DNA of 43,920 nt from a virus. This document shows, in pieces, positions 25,542 to 34,277 of the stretch (within the stretch, counting starts at the first letter, position 1; the number at the start of each line of letters is the position of its first letter). The notes beneath the pieces are model-generated. The model did not search any database, was not told the origin of the DNA, and was given only the letters and a program-made list of their open reading frames with translations. Where the stretch lies: positions 1 through 43,920 of the IMG/VR virus record IMGVR_UViG_3300042502_001250. One strand, given 5' to 3'. The position numbers and the translations under genes are program-made.

Positions 25542-28292
25542 CTATTTTTTCTTTTTATCAGAAGATTTAGAATCATACTTATTTTTATTAACTCTTGCTA
25601 TTTCTAACTGTTTATTTGCAATATCTTGTTGTGCTTGTAATTTTTGTTGTTCAATACTCATTTTTTGTGAATGCATTACCATATTGTCACTTTGCTTTTG
25701 TCTCTGGATATTAGTTTGATCTCTATACTGTTCAGTTTCTCTAATTTCTTTCATAGCATCTTTAAAGTCAGATTCTTGATTTTGATTAACATCAGCCATA
25801 GATCCATATCCAGCAGCTCTAATTTCAGCTACAGTAATATCTTTCTGAATCATCTTATCATCTCTAGCAGCAGCTGCATCAATTTCCATTTGTTTTTGTT
25901 TCTCTTGAGAAGCCAACTGTTCTTGTTGCATTTGCTGTTGTTGTTGCATTTCTTGTTGTTTCTGATCTTGTAATCTTTTCTCAGACATTTTAAGAACTGT
26001 ATTAAGTTCAGAAATTGATTCTGATTGTACAATTTTACCAAGATCATAAACAGAGGCACCTGTAGTATTATTTTGCATAGCCATTTGTTTAAGTTGTTCA
26101 AGAACAGCTCTATGGTTTGCAGTTGTACTACAGAATATATTTAAGTCTCTCATTAAAAGATCAGTGCCATCTACTTGGAATGTTACTTTTTCATCAGCTT
26201 CAGTAATATATGTAAGTCTTGTTGATGGTTTTGTACTATGATAATACTGTGCTAAGTCAGTTCTCATTTGGTGAACTCTTGGCATTAAGTAATCACAGTG
26301 CTGCATGAAGTAAGTTTCTGTTTGTGCATATGAAGCTGCAGTAGCTTGTTCTACTCCAGTTGCAGTCATTTGAGCTATCTGCTGTCCCATTCTTTGGGGA
26401 CTAACACCTATTACTTCATAAGCTTGTTGCTTAAAGTGGTTAGCTAACTGTATCCTTGACATTAATCTCTCTGTCTGAGATAGATCTAGTTTTTGGAAAT
26501 GTTGGAAGTTTAATGCATTCTCTGTATTTGTGATAGATGTATCTAGAGGAAGCATCTGGAAGTTCTTCATTGCTACATAAGCTTTAGCCAAATTACCTTT
26601 ACCCCAATCTTCTCCTAATGAGTGTCTTGGTAAAGTATTCTGGTCAAGCATGATGATAGTACCTAATTCATCTACTAAGATATCTGCTATTTGATTATTA
26701 ACTATGTTATAACCAATCTGGTATGGTTTCATTAAGTCAATAAGTGCAGTAGACTTAGTATTTCTATCTGAGAAAACAGATCCTTCTACTGGAAGTTTAC
26801 AACCATATAAACTATTGTCACCTTTAAACTGAAATTTAACAGGTCCTATATTATGTCTATTCACTCCAATATAAATAGGTGTAAAACCACCCGGATTATT
26901 CATACCCCAGAATGAAGGAATATTAGGTCCAATTTTAATTCCACCCCAGGTTTCATTAATCCAAATCCAATCTATATGTTCTCCATAAATTAGATTATCT
27001 CTACTCTTGTTTTTAAAGAGTCTAGTATCATATATTGGTTTATCTGTAACTGTATAATCTTCACTAATAATTTCAGTTAACACTTCACCTGTTTCTGTTA
27101 CTTTAGTTAGATGACCTACTTTTTTCTGTGACTTCCAATAAGCTTGAGTTACTCTAAGTAGATAAGCAGTACCCTGGTCATAATAGTCTTCTCCCTCAGA
27201 CATTATTTGAGTAATAATATCAGAACCATCAAGAACATTACCCGCCATAAAAGATGTATACTGTCTATATGCAAGTGATGGCATATTAGTATTCCAGTCA
27301 TGAGGTTTGGTACCATCATAGAAAGCACCATCATTTTGTAGACCTCCTATATTATAAACTGCAGATCTAATTGGATATATAGCTTCTAATGCGGCTAATT
27401 CATCTTCACTCATTAAATAACCAAATCTATCAATTACATCTGAAGGAGTAAACATTTCAGTTTTACCTACCCAGTTAGCTTGTGATACATATCTTATATC
27501 TGGTGACTTATGATAAAATGTAAGAACCGGATTCCAAAGTTCTACTTCATAATCATCTTCCATCATTCTAAAATGCCAGAACTCTCTATCAGTAATAAGC
27601 ATATCTCTAAATGCTCTTTCCTCAAGTTCATCCATTTTAAATCTTTCAACATCAACTTTATGTTGATGACTAGCCCATTGTTCAATTATTGATCTATAGT
27701 CTTTTTGAAAAAACTTTTCAATCTCAGGTAATGATTTAACTTTATCAGGAGCAATTTGTTCTTGTGCTTCTGGTGAATTTGGATCTAAACCTTGTTGAAT
27801 TAATGCGGATATAATTTTTGTTTGTGCATCTGACATTAATGTTTCTTCAATCATTGCTCTTTTTTGTTCAAGCATTTCATTATAAGAAATATCATCAACA
27901 GCTCTATAACTTAATTTAGTTGATCTTTTAGCAAATTCAGCTACCAGAACATTAATAACATTTGGAATGATTGGATAAAACTTTAATTCTAAGGCAGAAG
28001 AATCTTCTTTAGTAAGAAGTTCAATTATATCTCTATACTCATTATCTTCTTCAACTATATAATCTGTTCTATCAATTATACCTTTAGCTAGTTTATAATT
28101 TTTCATTAGTCTTCTAGCATTTCTACGGATTTGTTTTAATCCTTGCCATTCTAACCAATCAAGATTCCAAGCTGCCCATTGATCATCCTTATCTTTTTTA
28201 GGTATGAACTGTAGAGGCTGTGTCACACTACCTAGACGGTTATGATCTACTTTGGCCCCTTTTTTTATTTGCATTGCATTATATACCTGCAT
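25542..28292 (-). CDS. Portal protein, crAss-like (916 aa)
   Basis: The gene follows the large terminase by 5 nt and precedes the scaffold-like and capsid genes. The length and sequence (WNLDWLEWQGLKQIRRNARR near the start, IIPNVINVLVAEFAKRS, then WIWINETWGGIKIG) fit crAss-like portals. The C-terminal ~200 residues are a Gln-rich coiled coil (QQEMQQQQQMQQEQLASQEK and following), which could form the portal barrel or an internal extension. The stop is TAG. Portals form the dodecameric DNA entry ring; that role is known for the family. Confidence 0.85.
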   Translation of the reverse strand: MQVYNAMQIKKGAKVDHNRLGSVTQPLQFIPKKDKDDQWAAWNLDWLEWQGLKQIRRNARRLMKNYKLAKGIIDRTDYIVEEDNEYRDIIELLTKEDSSALELKFYPIIPNVINVLVAEFAKRSTKLSYRAVDDISYNEMLEQKRAMIEETLMSDAQTKIISALIQQGLDPNSPEAQEQIAPDKVKSLPEIEKFFQKDYRSIIEQWASHQHKVDVERFKMDELEERAFRDMLITDREFWHFRMMEDDYEVELWNPVLTFYHKSPDIRYVSQANWVGKTEMFTPSDVIDRFGYLMSEDELAALEAIYPIRSAVYNIGGLQNDGAFYDGTKPHDWNTNMPSLAYRQYTSFMAGNVLDGSDIITQIMSEGEDYYDQGTAYLLRVTQAYWKSQKKVGHLTKVTETGEVLTEIISEDYTVTDKPIYDTRLFKNKSRDNLIYGEHIDWIWINETWGGIKIGPNIPSFWGMNNPGGFTPIYIGVNRHNIGPVKFQFKGDNSLYGCKLPVEGSVFSDRNTKSTALIDLMKPYQIGYNIVNNQIADILVDELGTIIMLDQNTLPRHSLGEDWGKGNLAKAYVAMKNFQMLPLDTSITNTENALNFQHFQKLDLSQTERLMSRIQLANHFKQQAYEVIGVSPQRMGQQIAQMTATGVEQATAASYAQTETYFMQHCDYLMPRVHQMRTDLAQYYHSTKPSTRLTYITEADEKVTFQVDGTDLLMRDLNIFCSTTANHRAVLEQLKQMAMQNNTTGASVYDLGKIVQSESISELNTVLKMSEKRLQDQKQQEMQQQQQMQQEQLASQEKQKQMEIDAAAARDDKMIQKDITVAEIRAAGYGSMADVNQNQESDFKDAMKEIRETEQYRDQTNIQRQKQSDNMVMHSQKMSIEQQKLQAQQDIANKQLEIARVNKNKYDSKSSDKKKK

Positions 28293-28297
28293 AACTT

Positions 28298-30502
28298 TTA
28301 TTTAATATTTTTGAAAGGTGATCTTTTAAAATTTTGATTATTAAAAGATGCACCCTTACCCATGTTACGGAAAAGACTCTTATTTAATTTAAACAAATTT
28401 TCTGACTTTTGCAAGTTTTTAGCTACATCATCTAATATTGTTCTTTTATTATAACCTCTATTAGACTGTTGAATTTTCATAAAAGCTACAAGTGCAGCAA
28501 AAGAAACTAATCTATCCACATTGACTCCTGGTGAATATTCTCTCATTTCTTTGATCAACATTGGATCTGGAATTCTTTCTATACCATATGTTGTTCTTAC
28601 AACTGTACCATCTGTTTTTAACTCTTGATCTAATTCTTCTTTAGTAAACTCTATAGCATAACTAAGAAGATGTGCTTTAAATAGTGTACCTGTATTTTTC
28701 CAACCATATTCCTGAAATACATTAGCATTAGATCCAAGATCTTTTAAGAACATGATCTGACTTTTGGGTACTAAATATTTTTGTTTTCTTCTTTGGATCA
28801 TATATTGGATAAACAAAGAAATATTATTTTCTACTAGTGTCCATGCATTATAAATTTCAATAAGGAACTCTAGTTGTTTATGTGTTTGATTTATATCATC
28901 ATATCTACCACACCAAGCAGCTACTATTTTACCTTGTTCTACATAGGTTTCTGTTTCTGTTCCTGTAACTTTAGTAACTTCAGTAGGTGCTTTCATTATG
29001 TAGATAGAACATAGAGATTCTGAAGTTGTAGTTTTACCTTCACCTACCGGGTCAATAGAAGCATAATAATATCCAAATTCTGGATTATCTATTGGTCTTT
29101 CCCAAACCACAATACAACCGGTTTTATCTTCGGTTTTTTTGTTTATTGGAAATTCCATTATTGGCCTTTTATTACTTTTAATAAAACTTGGTTTTCCTTC
29201 AGCATCAGTAGATATATCTAAATATTCATAACCATACTCCTTATCTTCTATTCTTCTTTCTTGAGCAGTAAGAAGATGTGGAGGAAATACAGATACTGTT
29301 CTGTGTGCAAATGCTTCTTTAATATTTCTTGGATGCTGTGATATTCTGAGCTGATACTCTTCTGGAGCTAACTCTTCTTTCCACTGTTTAAATTGTTTTT
29401 CTAATGCTTCTAATGCATCTTCTACAAGTGAATTACCATAATCATCTATATAGGGCGGCATAGACCATTGTTCAGGAATAAATAAACCTGATAAACCTGC
29501 AGTACCTTTATCATCTATAAGATCAGTTTCCACTGCATAGATATCTTTAGCTGTAGGATTCATGATCATATCCTTAAGAGGAAGACATTGTGATAAATCA
29601 CCTACAGATCCTGCAGCTATAAACATACCTGTTGTGATCATACCAGATCTCATGGCCGGGCGCATGTACTCATATGTCTGATCCATCTTAGGAGCAATTC
29701 CGGCCTCCTCATGAAAGAAGTATTTAACCGGACCCCCTACACCATTTGTTGGATCTTTCTCAAATGACATACCTTGTATTGTACCTTTGAGACCAACTTC
29801 TGTATTTCTATCTCCTCTTCTTACTTGGATCTTTTGTTGCCACATCATTACTTTGTCTGGTGACATAGGTCTATACCATGCTGTATGCTCATTTAAGAAT
29901 GCTGCATATTCTTGTAAGAATTTCCAGGATCCTTTCTCATTGATATAATCTTTAAGACTAGCTCCCATCTTTAAAGTAACCCCTGCCTCAAACCATTGCT
30001 GATTTATAAACTTACCCATATGATAATAAGAAGAAGCTATCTGCCGTTTCTTTAAAATGGCTGCATGTTTATAGTTTAGCTCTGCAAGAAGTTCATAAAG
30101 AGCTAAGTGATACTGAGCATCTCTGATTTTAGCAAAACCAAATTTTTGTTCTTCCTTATCAAAGATAGGTAGGAAGTTTAACCACATATAGTATTCTCTT
30201 GCAAGAAACCATGTATCATCACCATCTTTAACTATGATACCTTTGCGGCATTTAATCTTTTGCTCATCCCAATAATTTATAAAGTCTTTGGATTTAAAGG
30301 GAGCTGTACAATATACTCCATCTTTTTTAAATTTTTCTGACTCTGAAATAAATATTTTATTGGTTGTTTCATTAAAATTATATTTTCCAGGTTCTTTAAA
30401 TAAATCTCTGATGAATACACTGAAGTCATCTCTGGATTTAAAACTTGTGGTTGTCCAGTTTCCGTTGTCATAGGTTGGTATGTCTTGATAAATTTCACTC
30501 AT
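28298..30502 (-). CDS. terL: Terminase large subunit (734 aa)
   Basis: An N-terminal ATPase is indicated by a degenerate Walker A-like KKRQIASSYY (151-160) and a Walker B-like YFFHEEAG (261-268, with EE). The C-terminal RNase H-like nuclease carries YYASIDPVGEG (first acid D484), WTLVENN (E558) and VDRLVSFAAL (third acid). Order and spacing fit phage TerL, which pumps and cuts DNA at the portal. The upstream 171-aa gene overlaps by one base (TAATG). The absence of a canonical GxGKS P-loop is usual in several phage TerL lineages. Confidence 0.9.
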   Translation of the reverse strand: MSEIYQDIPTYDNGNWTTTSFKSRDDFSVFIRDLFKEPGKYNFNETTNKIFISESEKFKKDGVYCTAPFKSKDFINYWDEQKIKCRKGIIVKDGDDTWFLAREYYMWLNFLPIFDKEEQKFGFAKIRDAQYHLALYELLAELNYKHAAILKKRQIASSYYHMGKFINQQWFEAGVTLKMGASLKDYINEKGSWKFLQEYAAFLNEHTAWYRPMSPDKVMMWQQKIQVRRGDRNTEVGLKGTIQGMSFEKDPTNGVGGPVKYFFHEEAGIAPKMDQTYEYMRPAMRSGMITTGMFIAAGSVGDLSQCLPLKDMIMNPTAKDIYAVETDLIDDKGTAGLSGLFIPEQWSMPPYIDDYGNSLVEDALEALEKQFKQWKEELAPEEYQLRISQHPRNIKEAFAHRTVSVFPPHLLTAQERRIEDKEYGYEYLDISTDAEGKPSFIKSNKRPIMEFPINKKTEDKTGCIVVWERPIDNPEFGYYYASIDPVGEGKTTTSESLCSIYIMKAPTEVTKVTGTETETYVEQGKIVAAWCGRYDDINQTHKQLEFLIEIYNAWTLVENNISLFIQYMIQRRKQKYLVPKSQIMFLKDLGSNANVFQEYGWKNTGTLFKAHLLSYAIEFTKEELDQELKTDGTVVRTTYGIERIPDPMLIKEMREYSPGVNVDRLVSFAALVAFMKIQQSNRGYNKRTILDDVAKNLQKSENLFKLNKSLFRNMGKGASFNNQNFKRSPFKNIK

Positions 30503-31017
30503 TACATGTCATATGCTAATCCTTGGCCACCTCTTACTCTACTTGATTGTTCTTCTTGAAGATCCTTATAAGCACCTTTAAATGATTGTCTTATTGCCTC
30601 ATAGTTTTTAGCTGCAGCAATAAGTGAATTAAAGTTACCATCCCTACCATGGGTAATTGGTGTATGTTCCATATATCTTCCTAATCTATCTAACATGGAA
30701 GCAATACCTTTATATGCTCTTGATGTAGGAGTCTCATACATTCTTTGACAAAACTGTAAAGCTATAAAGATTGTTTCATCCTCGGTAGAAAAATCTGCAT
30801 CAATCTGTTCTAGTATTATATGTTCTTTGTCTACATCCGGTGTAAAGAAAAAAGGATTAAGGTCCGGATTAGGACATGCCATGTAAAATAAATAAAGATA
30901 AATCTTTAAATAATCTTCTGGATATTCATCCATAACATCTTTCAAAGCTTTTAATGTATAACAATGTTCAGTAGGTATTACTACTCCATTCTGAACATCA
31001 AATAGTTTTGTAAACAT
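30502..31017 (-). CDS. Conserved protein, candidate small terminase subunit (171 aa)
   Basis: A mostly helical protein containing PTEHCYTLKALKDVMDEYPE, FYMACPNPDLNPFFF, QRMYETPTSRAYKGI, HGRDGNFNSL and VRGGQG near the C-terminus. I recall it as conserved just upstream of TerL in large Bacteroidota phages. It overlaps TerL as TAATG and the nuclease gene likewise. A small terminase role is suggested by position and size only; no clear HTH is visible. Confidence 0.6.
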   Translation of the reverse strand: MFTKLFDVQNGVVIPTEHCYTLKALKDVMDEYPEDYLKIYLYLFYMACPNPDLNPFFFTPDVDKEHIILEQIDADFSTEDETIFIALQFCQRMYETPTSRAYKGIASMLDRLGRYMEHTPITHGRDGNFNSLIAAAKNYEAIRQSFKGAYKDLQEEQSSRVRGGQGLAYDM

Positions 31018-31847
31018 TATTTCTTTTTAATTTTAGATTTGTTATCATAAAGATAATGAATTATTGCTTGTACTTCATCTATTAAATATGGTATTGCAAT
31101 TGGTATGACTTCTTTTACAACAGGTTCCCCATTTTCATCTAACTTGGTTATTGGATAGCCCCAGTTATCTTCTCTTTCTACTTGAAAGATTATATGATGA
31201 ATAAATATTTTTCCCGGTTTTAGTTTAGGATTATGCTTCAATATAATGTACATATAAACACTCAATTGTAAAGCATAGTGATAAAAATTACAATCTTCAA
31301 GATTATCTACTGGTGGTAACATCATTTCTGATTTACCTTCCCAATCTACATATGATTCTGTATCAATTTTTTTATTAGTCTTGTAGTCAATGATATTTAC
31401 TTTACCATTGACTACTTCAACTAAATCTGATTGTCCACAGATACCTATTGATCTGAGATAAACCATATGTTCTGGATACACGCCTGGTTCTAGTTTTTGT
31501 GATGGTGCAATTTTGTCACCTTCTTTAAGTTCAGTTGGTTTAAATACAGGTACTGTAACACCTTCTCTTTCCATTGATGCTAAAGAACAGATATCATCTT
31601 CTCTTTGGTTATGATACCATGTCCCTAGTGTAGTAGATCTGTCAGCTTCATTTGTCCAGATTTGTTGGATAATTACTGGATCAATACCATACCATTTTGA
31701 TCTTTTACTTTTACTAACTCTTTCAGCAACTTTCTTTGCATCAAAAGGTTTCTTAAAATGTGAAACAAGTGTAGTTACACTTATCCAATCAATAGCTTCT
31801 CCATCAATACTGGTATAACTATGATTATCTGCATTAAATTTTATCAT
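31017..31847 (-). CDS. PD-(D/E)XK nuclease, Cas4/RecB-like (276 aa)
   Basis: The motifs are in order: GTWYHNQRE (H79 region), SIGICGQSDLVEVV (D141), IIDYKTNKK (D154 and K156), and QLSVYMYIL (conserved Q and Y). This is the PDDEXK_1/RecB-type nuclease arrangement. The absence of a four-Cys cluster argues against an Fe-S Cas4. It is probably a recombination or DNA-processing nuclease; it sits just before the terminase genes, so a packaging-linked role is possible. It overlaps the 87-aa gene by four bases (ATGA). Confidence 0.8.
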   Translation of the reverse strand: MIKFNADNHSYTSIDGEAIDWISVTTLVSHFKKPFDAKKVAERVSKSKRSKWYGIDPVIIQQIWTNEADRSTTLGTWYHNQREDDICSLASMEREGVTVPVFKPTELKEGDKIAPSQKLEPGVYPEHMVYLRSIGICGQSDLVEVVNGKVNIIDYKTNKKIDTESYVDWEGKSEMMLPPVDNLEDCNFYHYALQLSVYMYIILKHNPKLKPGKIFIHHIIFQVEREDNWGYPITKLDENGEPVVKEVIPIAIPYLIDEVQAIIHYLYDNKSKIKKK

Positions 31848-32107
31848 TTCTTTAATTGTTCTATAGCAAGTATTGCTATGTTAAAATTTTCTTTATCTGG
31901 TGATCTTAGCATTTCAATCAAACTCTTTGCTGTATCAGATTCAATCTTTTTCCTTTCTTCCATCCACTCAACAAATCCTACAGCATTTTCCATTGCCATT
32001 GCATGTGCAATATAATCTGCTCCTGCCGCACCCACTGTTATACTTATATTTCTTCCTTGTGAAGCTATACCATCAGTCATCAAGGATTCTAGTTCTACCC
32101 AATTCAT
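31844..32107 (-). CDS. Small conserved protein (87 aa)
   Basis: A helical, acidic protein with MNWVELESLM at the start and NAVGFVEWMEERKKIESDTA in the middle. ATGA overlaps join it to both neighbours. It is not recognised. It lies in a run of small genes between the IHF-like gene and the nuclease, so an accessory role in DNA handling or assembly is possible. Confidence 0.55.
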   Translation of the reverse strand: MNWVELESLMTDGIASQGRNISITVGAAGADYIAHAMAMENAVGFVEWMEERKKIESDTAKSLIEMLRSPDKENFNIAILAIEQLKK

Positions 32108-32415
32108 GCAGTTTCAATAATAGATTCTGCTAAAGTTCTAGATGCTTGATCTTCAGACATTATCATCTTTCTTAGATTACTTACTTCTTCTTTATCAAAT
32201 TTTCCCTCAAGATGAAGTATTCTTAGCAACATAAGTTTTTGAGTTGTTTTCAAATTCTTAATCTCAGCACTCATATCACTAATTGGATCATATGCTGTAG
32301 TATTATAATTACCATTATTAGTTAAAGTTCCATAAGGTGTTGGCTGAGCATTAATAACTCTATTAGGGTCATTAACTAACATTCCAGCAGGGTATTTATT
32401 TGGATCTATGTACAT
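32104..32415 (-). CDS. Small conserved protein (103 aa)
   Basis: A Pro/Asn-rich N-terminal half (MYIDPNKYPAGMLVNDPNRV) is followed by a helical half with KNLKTTQKLMLLRILHLEGK. It starts four bases after the Zn-finger gene stop and overlaps the next gene by ATGA. Function unknown. Confidence 0.55.
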   Translation of the reverse strand: MYIDPNKYPAGMLVNDPNRVINAQPTPYGTLTNNGNYNTTAYDPISDMSAEIKNLKTTQKLMLLRILHLEGKFDKEEVSNLRKMIMSEDQASRTLAESIIETA

Positions 32416-32419
32416 AGTA

Positions 32420-32719
32420 TTAATCTTTAAGGTTATCTAATTTATCTTCTTCTTCTTCAGTAGCTATTGCTTCCCATTTATCTAGTGGACATGATGATGA
32501 TAGTGATCTGGTTTTAAAATTAAGTGAGCATCCACATTCATTGCAACAAGGAGCAGTACCTTTTACAGCACATTTTCTACCTTTACTTGGACATTCTTCA
32601 CAGATAGAATATCTCAATCTTGCTATTTCTTCTACAGTTTCATCCCGAATAACAGAATTTGTTATACCCTCAATTATCTGATTCCGGTTCTGCCAAATTA
32701 GTTTTAATGTATTTTTCAT
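32420..32719 (-). CDS. Small Cys-rich zinc-binding-like protein (99 aa)
   Basis: Cys residues at 40, 43, 50, 58, 59, 62, 64 and 77 lie in CEECPSKGRKC, CCNECGCSL and SCPLDKW, the pattern of small zinc-binding phage proteins. The first 35 residues form a helix (LKLIWQNRNQIIEGITNSVI). The first 50 nt overlap the end of the IHF-like gene in another frame. Function unknown; metal binding is inferred. Confidence 0.65.
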   Translation of the reverse strand: MKNTLKLIWQNRNQIIEGITNSVIRDETVEEIARLRYSICEECPSKGRKCAVKGTAPCCNECGCSLNFKTRSLSSSCPLDKWEAIATEEEEDKLDNLKD

Positions 32720-33074
32720 CTTTTTTCTTTTTAAAAATTTCTTTTTCTAAAGCATCTTCATCTATTTTTTGACTTAGCTTTTCAAGAGCTTCAACTTTAT
32801 CTTCAAGCATTTTCTTATTATAATAAGCTTTGAATGTTGATGTGTCATGTGACACTAATCCTTTTTTATACCGATCAATAGATTTTTTAACCATGCTTGG
32901 TCTTGCTTCAAATAAACCTAATCCTTCAACATTTATCCGAGGATGTTTTAAATTAGTTAGACTACTTCTTATCTCTTTATAAAAAGTTTGAATTAAATCT
33001 TCTACAAGTTCAACAGGAATGTTCATTTCCTCTGCTAATTCTCTATAGAGTAAGTTTGACTTTTTTGGTATCAT
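32670..33074 (-). CDS. IHF/HU-like DNA-bending protein (134 aa)
   Basis: The pattern FYKEIRSSL followed by HPRINVEGLGLFEARPS (GLGLF at 51-55) matches the HU/IHF fold (F-x-x-x-I-x-x-x-L ... G-x-G-x-F). A C-terminal coiled coil (EDKVEALEKLSQKIDEDALE) is added. The first helix pair resembles HU dimerisation helices. IHF-like genes near the packaging genes are a recognised crAss-like feature. It probably helps compact or bend phage DNA. The overlap with the Zn-finger gene is 50 nt. Confidence 0.7.
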   Translation of the reverse strand: MIPKKSNLLYRELAEEMNIPVELVEDLIQTFYKEIRSSLTNLKHPRINVEGLGLFEARPSMVKKSIDRYKKGLVSHDTSTFKAYYNKKMLEDKVEALEKLSQKIDEDALEKEIFKKKKDEKYIKTNLAEPESDN

Positions 33075-33430
33075 TTACCAAGAAATTTATAATCTAACAA
33101 AATACTACCCTCTGTTTGAATTTTTAAAACTGGATTAATCATTATTATTTTTTTGTTTTTTGAATCTTTTAAAACTAATCCATTCTTCTCACATTTATTT
33201 ATACAGTTTCTTACTGTTTGTTCTGATTTAAAAATAGAATGTTCTTCTGAAGCTTCATAACAAAATCCAGTTAATTCAATAGGTCCAAGTTCACTAAGCA
33301 AAGTCAAGCATTGTAAGTCAGACTCACTCATTACTATACGGTTAATATAGCAATGAGTTAATATCTGATATTTAATAATGTCTTTTACAGACATTACTAC
33401 TCTTTTTTGTACTTGATTTACTAAAGCCAT
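33071..33430 (-). CDS. Helix-turn-helix-like conserved protein (119 aa)
   Basis: A winged-helix-like layout is suggested by SESDLQCLTLLSELGPIELT, then FKSEQTVRNCINKCEKNGLV, then a hairpin KDSKNKKIIMINP. I recall this protein as conserved beside the IHF and TerL genes in crAss-like phages. The ATG overlaps the 103-aa gene stop as TAATG, and the stop overlaps the IHF-like gene. DNA binding is inference. Confidence 0.6.
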   Translation of the reverse strand: MALVNQVQKRVVMSVKDIIKYQILTHCYINRIVMSESDLQCLTLLSELGPIELTGFCYEASEEHSIFKSEQTVRNCINKCEKNGLVLKDSKNKKIIMINPVLKIQTEGSILLDYKFLGK

Positions 33431-33741
33431 TACACTTCTCTTTTTAATTTTCTTTCAGTAGTTCTTGGTTCAGGAATTGATTGCTCAATATTTTCTTCTC
33501 TTTCATCATCTTCCATTAAACCATTATTCTCTTCATTTTGAACTTGATTCATCATCATACCATACTGCACTTGAATACCTGTTCTTTTAAATCTAACCTC
33601 ATCAATTTTAAAAAGCATCTCTTCATATTGAAGTTGTGCTTCTAAATAAGGTAGTGAGTCTTTGTAAAATTTAAGCATTTCTTTTCTTTTTGCTTCCATT
33701 TCCTCAGGTGTAAAACCCTTTTGGTTTTCTTGATTTTCCAT
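33430..33741 (-). CDS. Small acidic/helical protein (103 aa)
   Basis: A coiled-coil helix (MEAKRKEMLKFYKDSLPYLE, then LQYEEMLFKIDEVRFKR) is followed by an acidic, disordered tail (EDDEREENIEQSIPEP). I recall related crAss-like proteins of unknown function in this place. It starts a new unit after the terminator at 33.8 kb; the leader is AT-rich with TATATTTG (about 33773-33766), resembling the downstream half of the late element. Confidence 0.6.
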   Translation of the reverse strand: MENQENQKGFTPEEMEAKRKEMLKFYKDSLPYLEAQLQYEEMLFKIDEVRFKRTGIQVQYGMMMNQVQNEENNGLMEDDEREENIEQSIPEPRTTERKLKREV

Positions 33742-33802
33742 TTTTATATTTTTAAAGTTTAGACAAATATATTAAAAAAGTTTAAACTACAAATATTTAA
33801 AC

Positions 33803-33833
33803 AAAAAAATCCAGGCATAGAACATACCTGGAT
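33803..33833 (-). terminator. Intrinsic terminator after the 85-aa gene
   Basis: Minus-strand ATCCAGG (33833-33827) and CCTGGAT (33815-33809) form a perfect stem that is followed by seven T. It closes the lysis-to-85-aa transcription unit. Confidence 0.85.
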
Positions 33834-33857
33834 TACTATATGTAGTATAATTTTATT

Positions 33858-34115
33858 TTAGTTTCTTATTCCTGGAACTCTTCTACTTCTATTATATTTT
33901 CTTCTTGACATTTTATTACCAGGACATTTTTTTACTTTTTTTGGTGGATATCCTACCATCTCATAAGTACAATCACTATCGGCAGATGATGACATATCTG
34001 TAGTGCCTCCAAGTTCATAAGTTTTCATTGATCTTACCATTGGAGGAGTGCCACCTTTTTTCATTGACTTACAAAATACCATAGCATCTGTAACTCCTTT
34101 TAATCCGTTTTTCAT
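33858..34115 (-). CDS. Small basic Gly-Gly motif protein (85 aa)
   Basis: It contains M-K-K-G-G (18-22) and Y-E-L-G-G (33-37), a Ser/Asp-rich middle (SSSADSDC) and a basic C-terminus (KMSRRKYNRSRRV). The two motifs tie it to the basic cluster at 19-21 kb, although it is 12 kb away. It is the last gene of the lysis unit before the terminator. Function unknown. Confidence 0.55.
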   Translation of the reverse strand: MKNGLKGVTDAMVFCKSMKKGGTPPMVRSMKTYELGGTTDMSSSADSDCTYEMVGYPPKKVKKCPGNKMSRRKYNRSRRVPGIRN

Positions 34116-34117
34116 AG

Positions 34118-34276
34118 TTATCTATTTTTAAATGTTAAGTTTAATATGGTAAAAGAGTAGAAGTTTCTATTTGGGTCTATCTCTATAGAGAACATATCAA
34201 GCATAGATACTCTAGCTCTAATGGTAATTGTCTTCCAATTAGGTTTGTGGCTTTTCCAGTTGTTTCTAAACTTCAT
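34118..34276 (-). CDS. Small Trp-containing protein (52 aa)
   Basis: The chosen start at 34276 (MKFRNNWKSHKPNWK) begins one base after the endolysin stop, so the longer frame to 34300 is not preferred. It is compact and beta-like (TITIRARVSMLDMFSIEID). No family recalled. Probably translated with the endolysin gene. Confidence 0.5.
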   Translation of the reverse strand: MKFRNNWKSHKPNWKTITIRARVSMLDMFSIEIDPNRNFYSFTILNLTFKNR

Positions 34277-34277
34277 A

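Noticed and set aside
1832-30502. Stop-codon reassignment (TAG as Gln), known in some crAss-like phages
   Set aside because: Late frames read through at full expected length with the standard code, and TAG serves as a stop at 19364 and 25542.
32420-33074. CRISPR-like or Cas4 context for the PD-(D/E)XK nuclease
   Set aside because: There is no repeat array, no Cas1 or Cas2, and the nuclease lacks the four-Cys cluster of Cas4.
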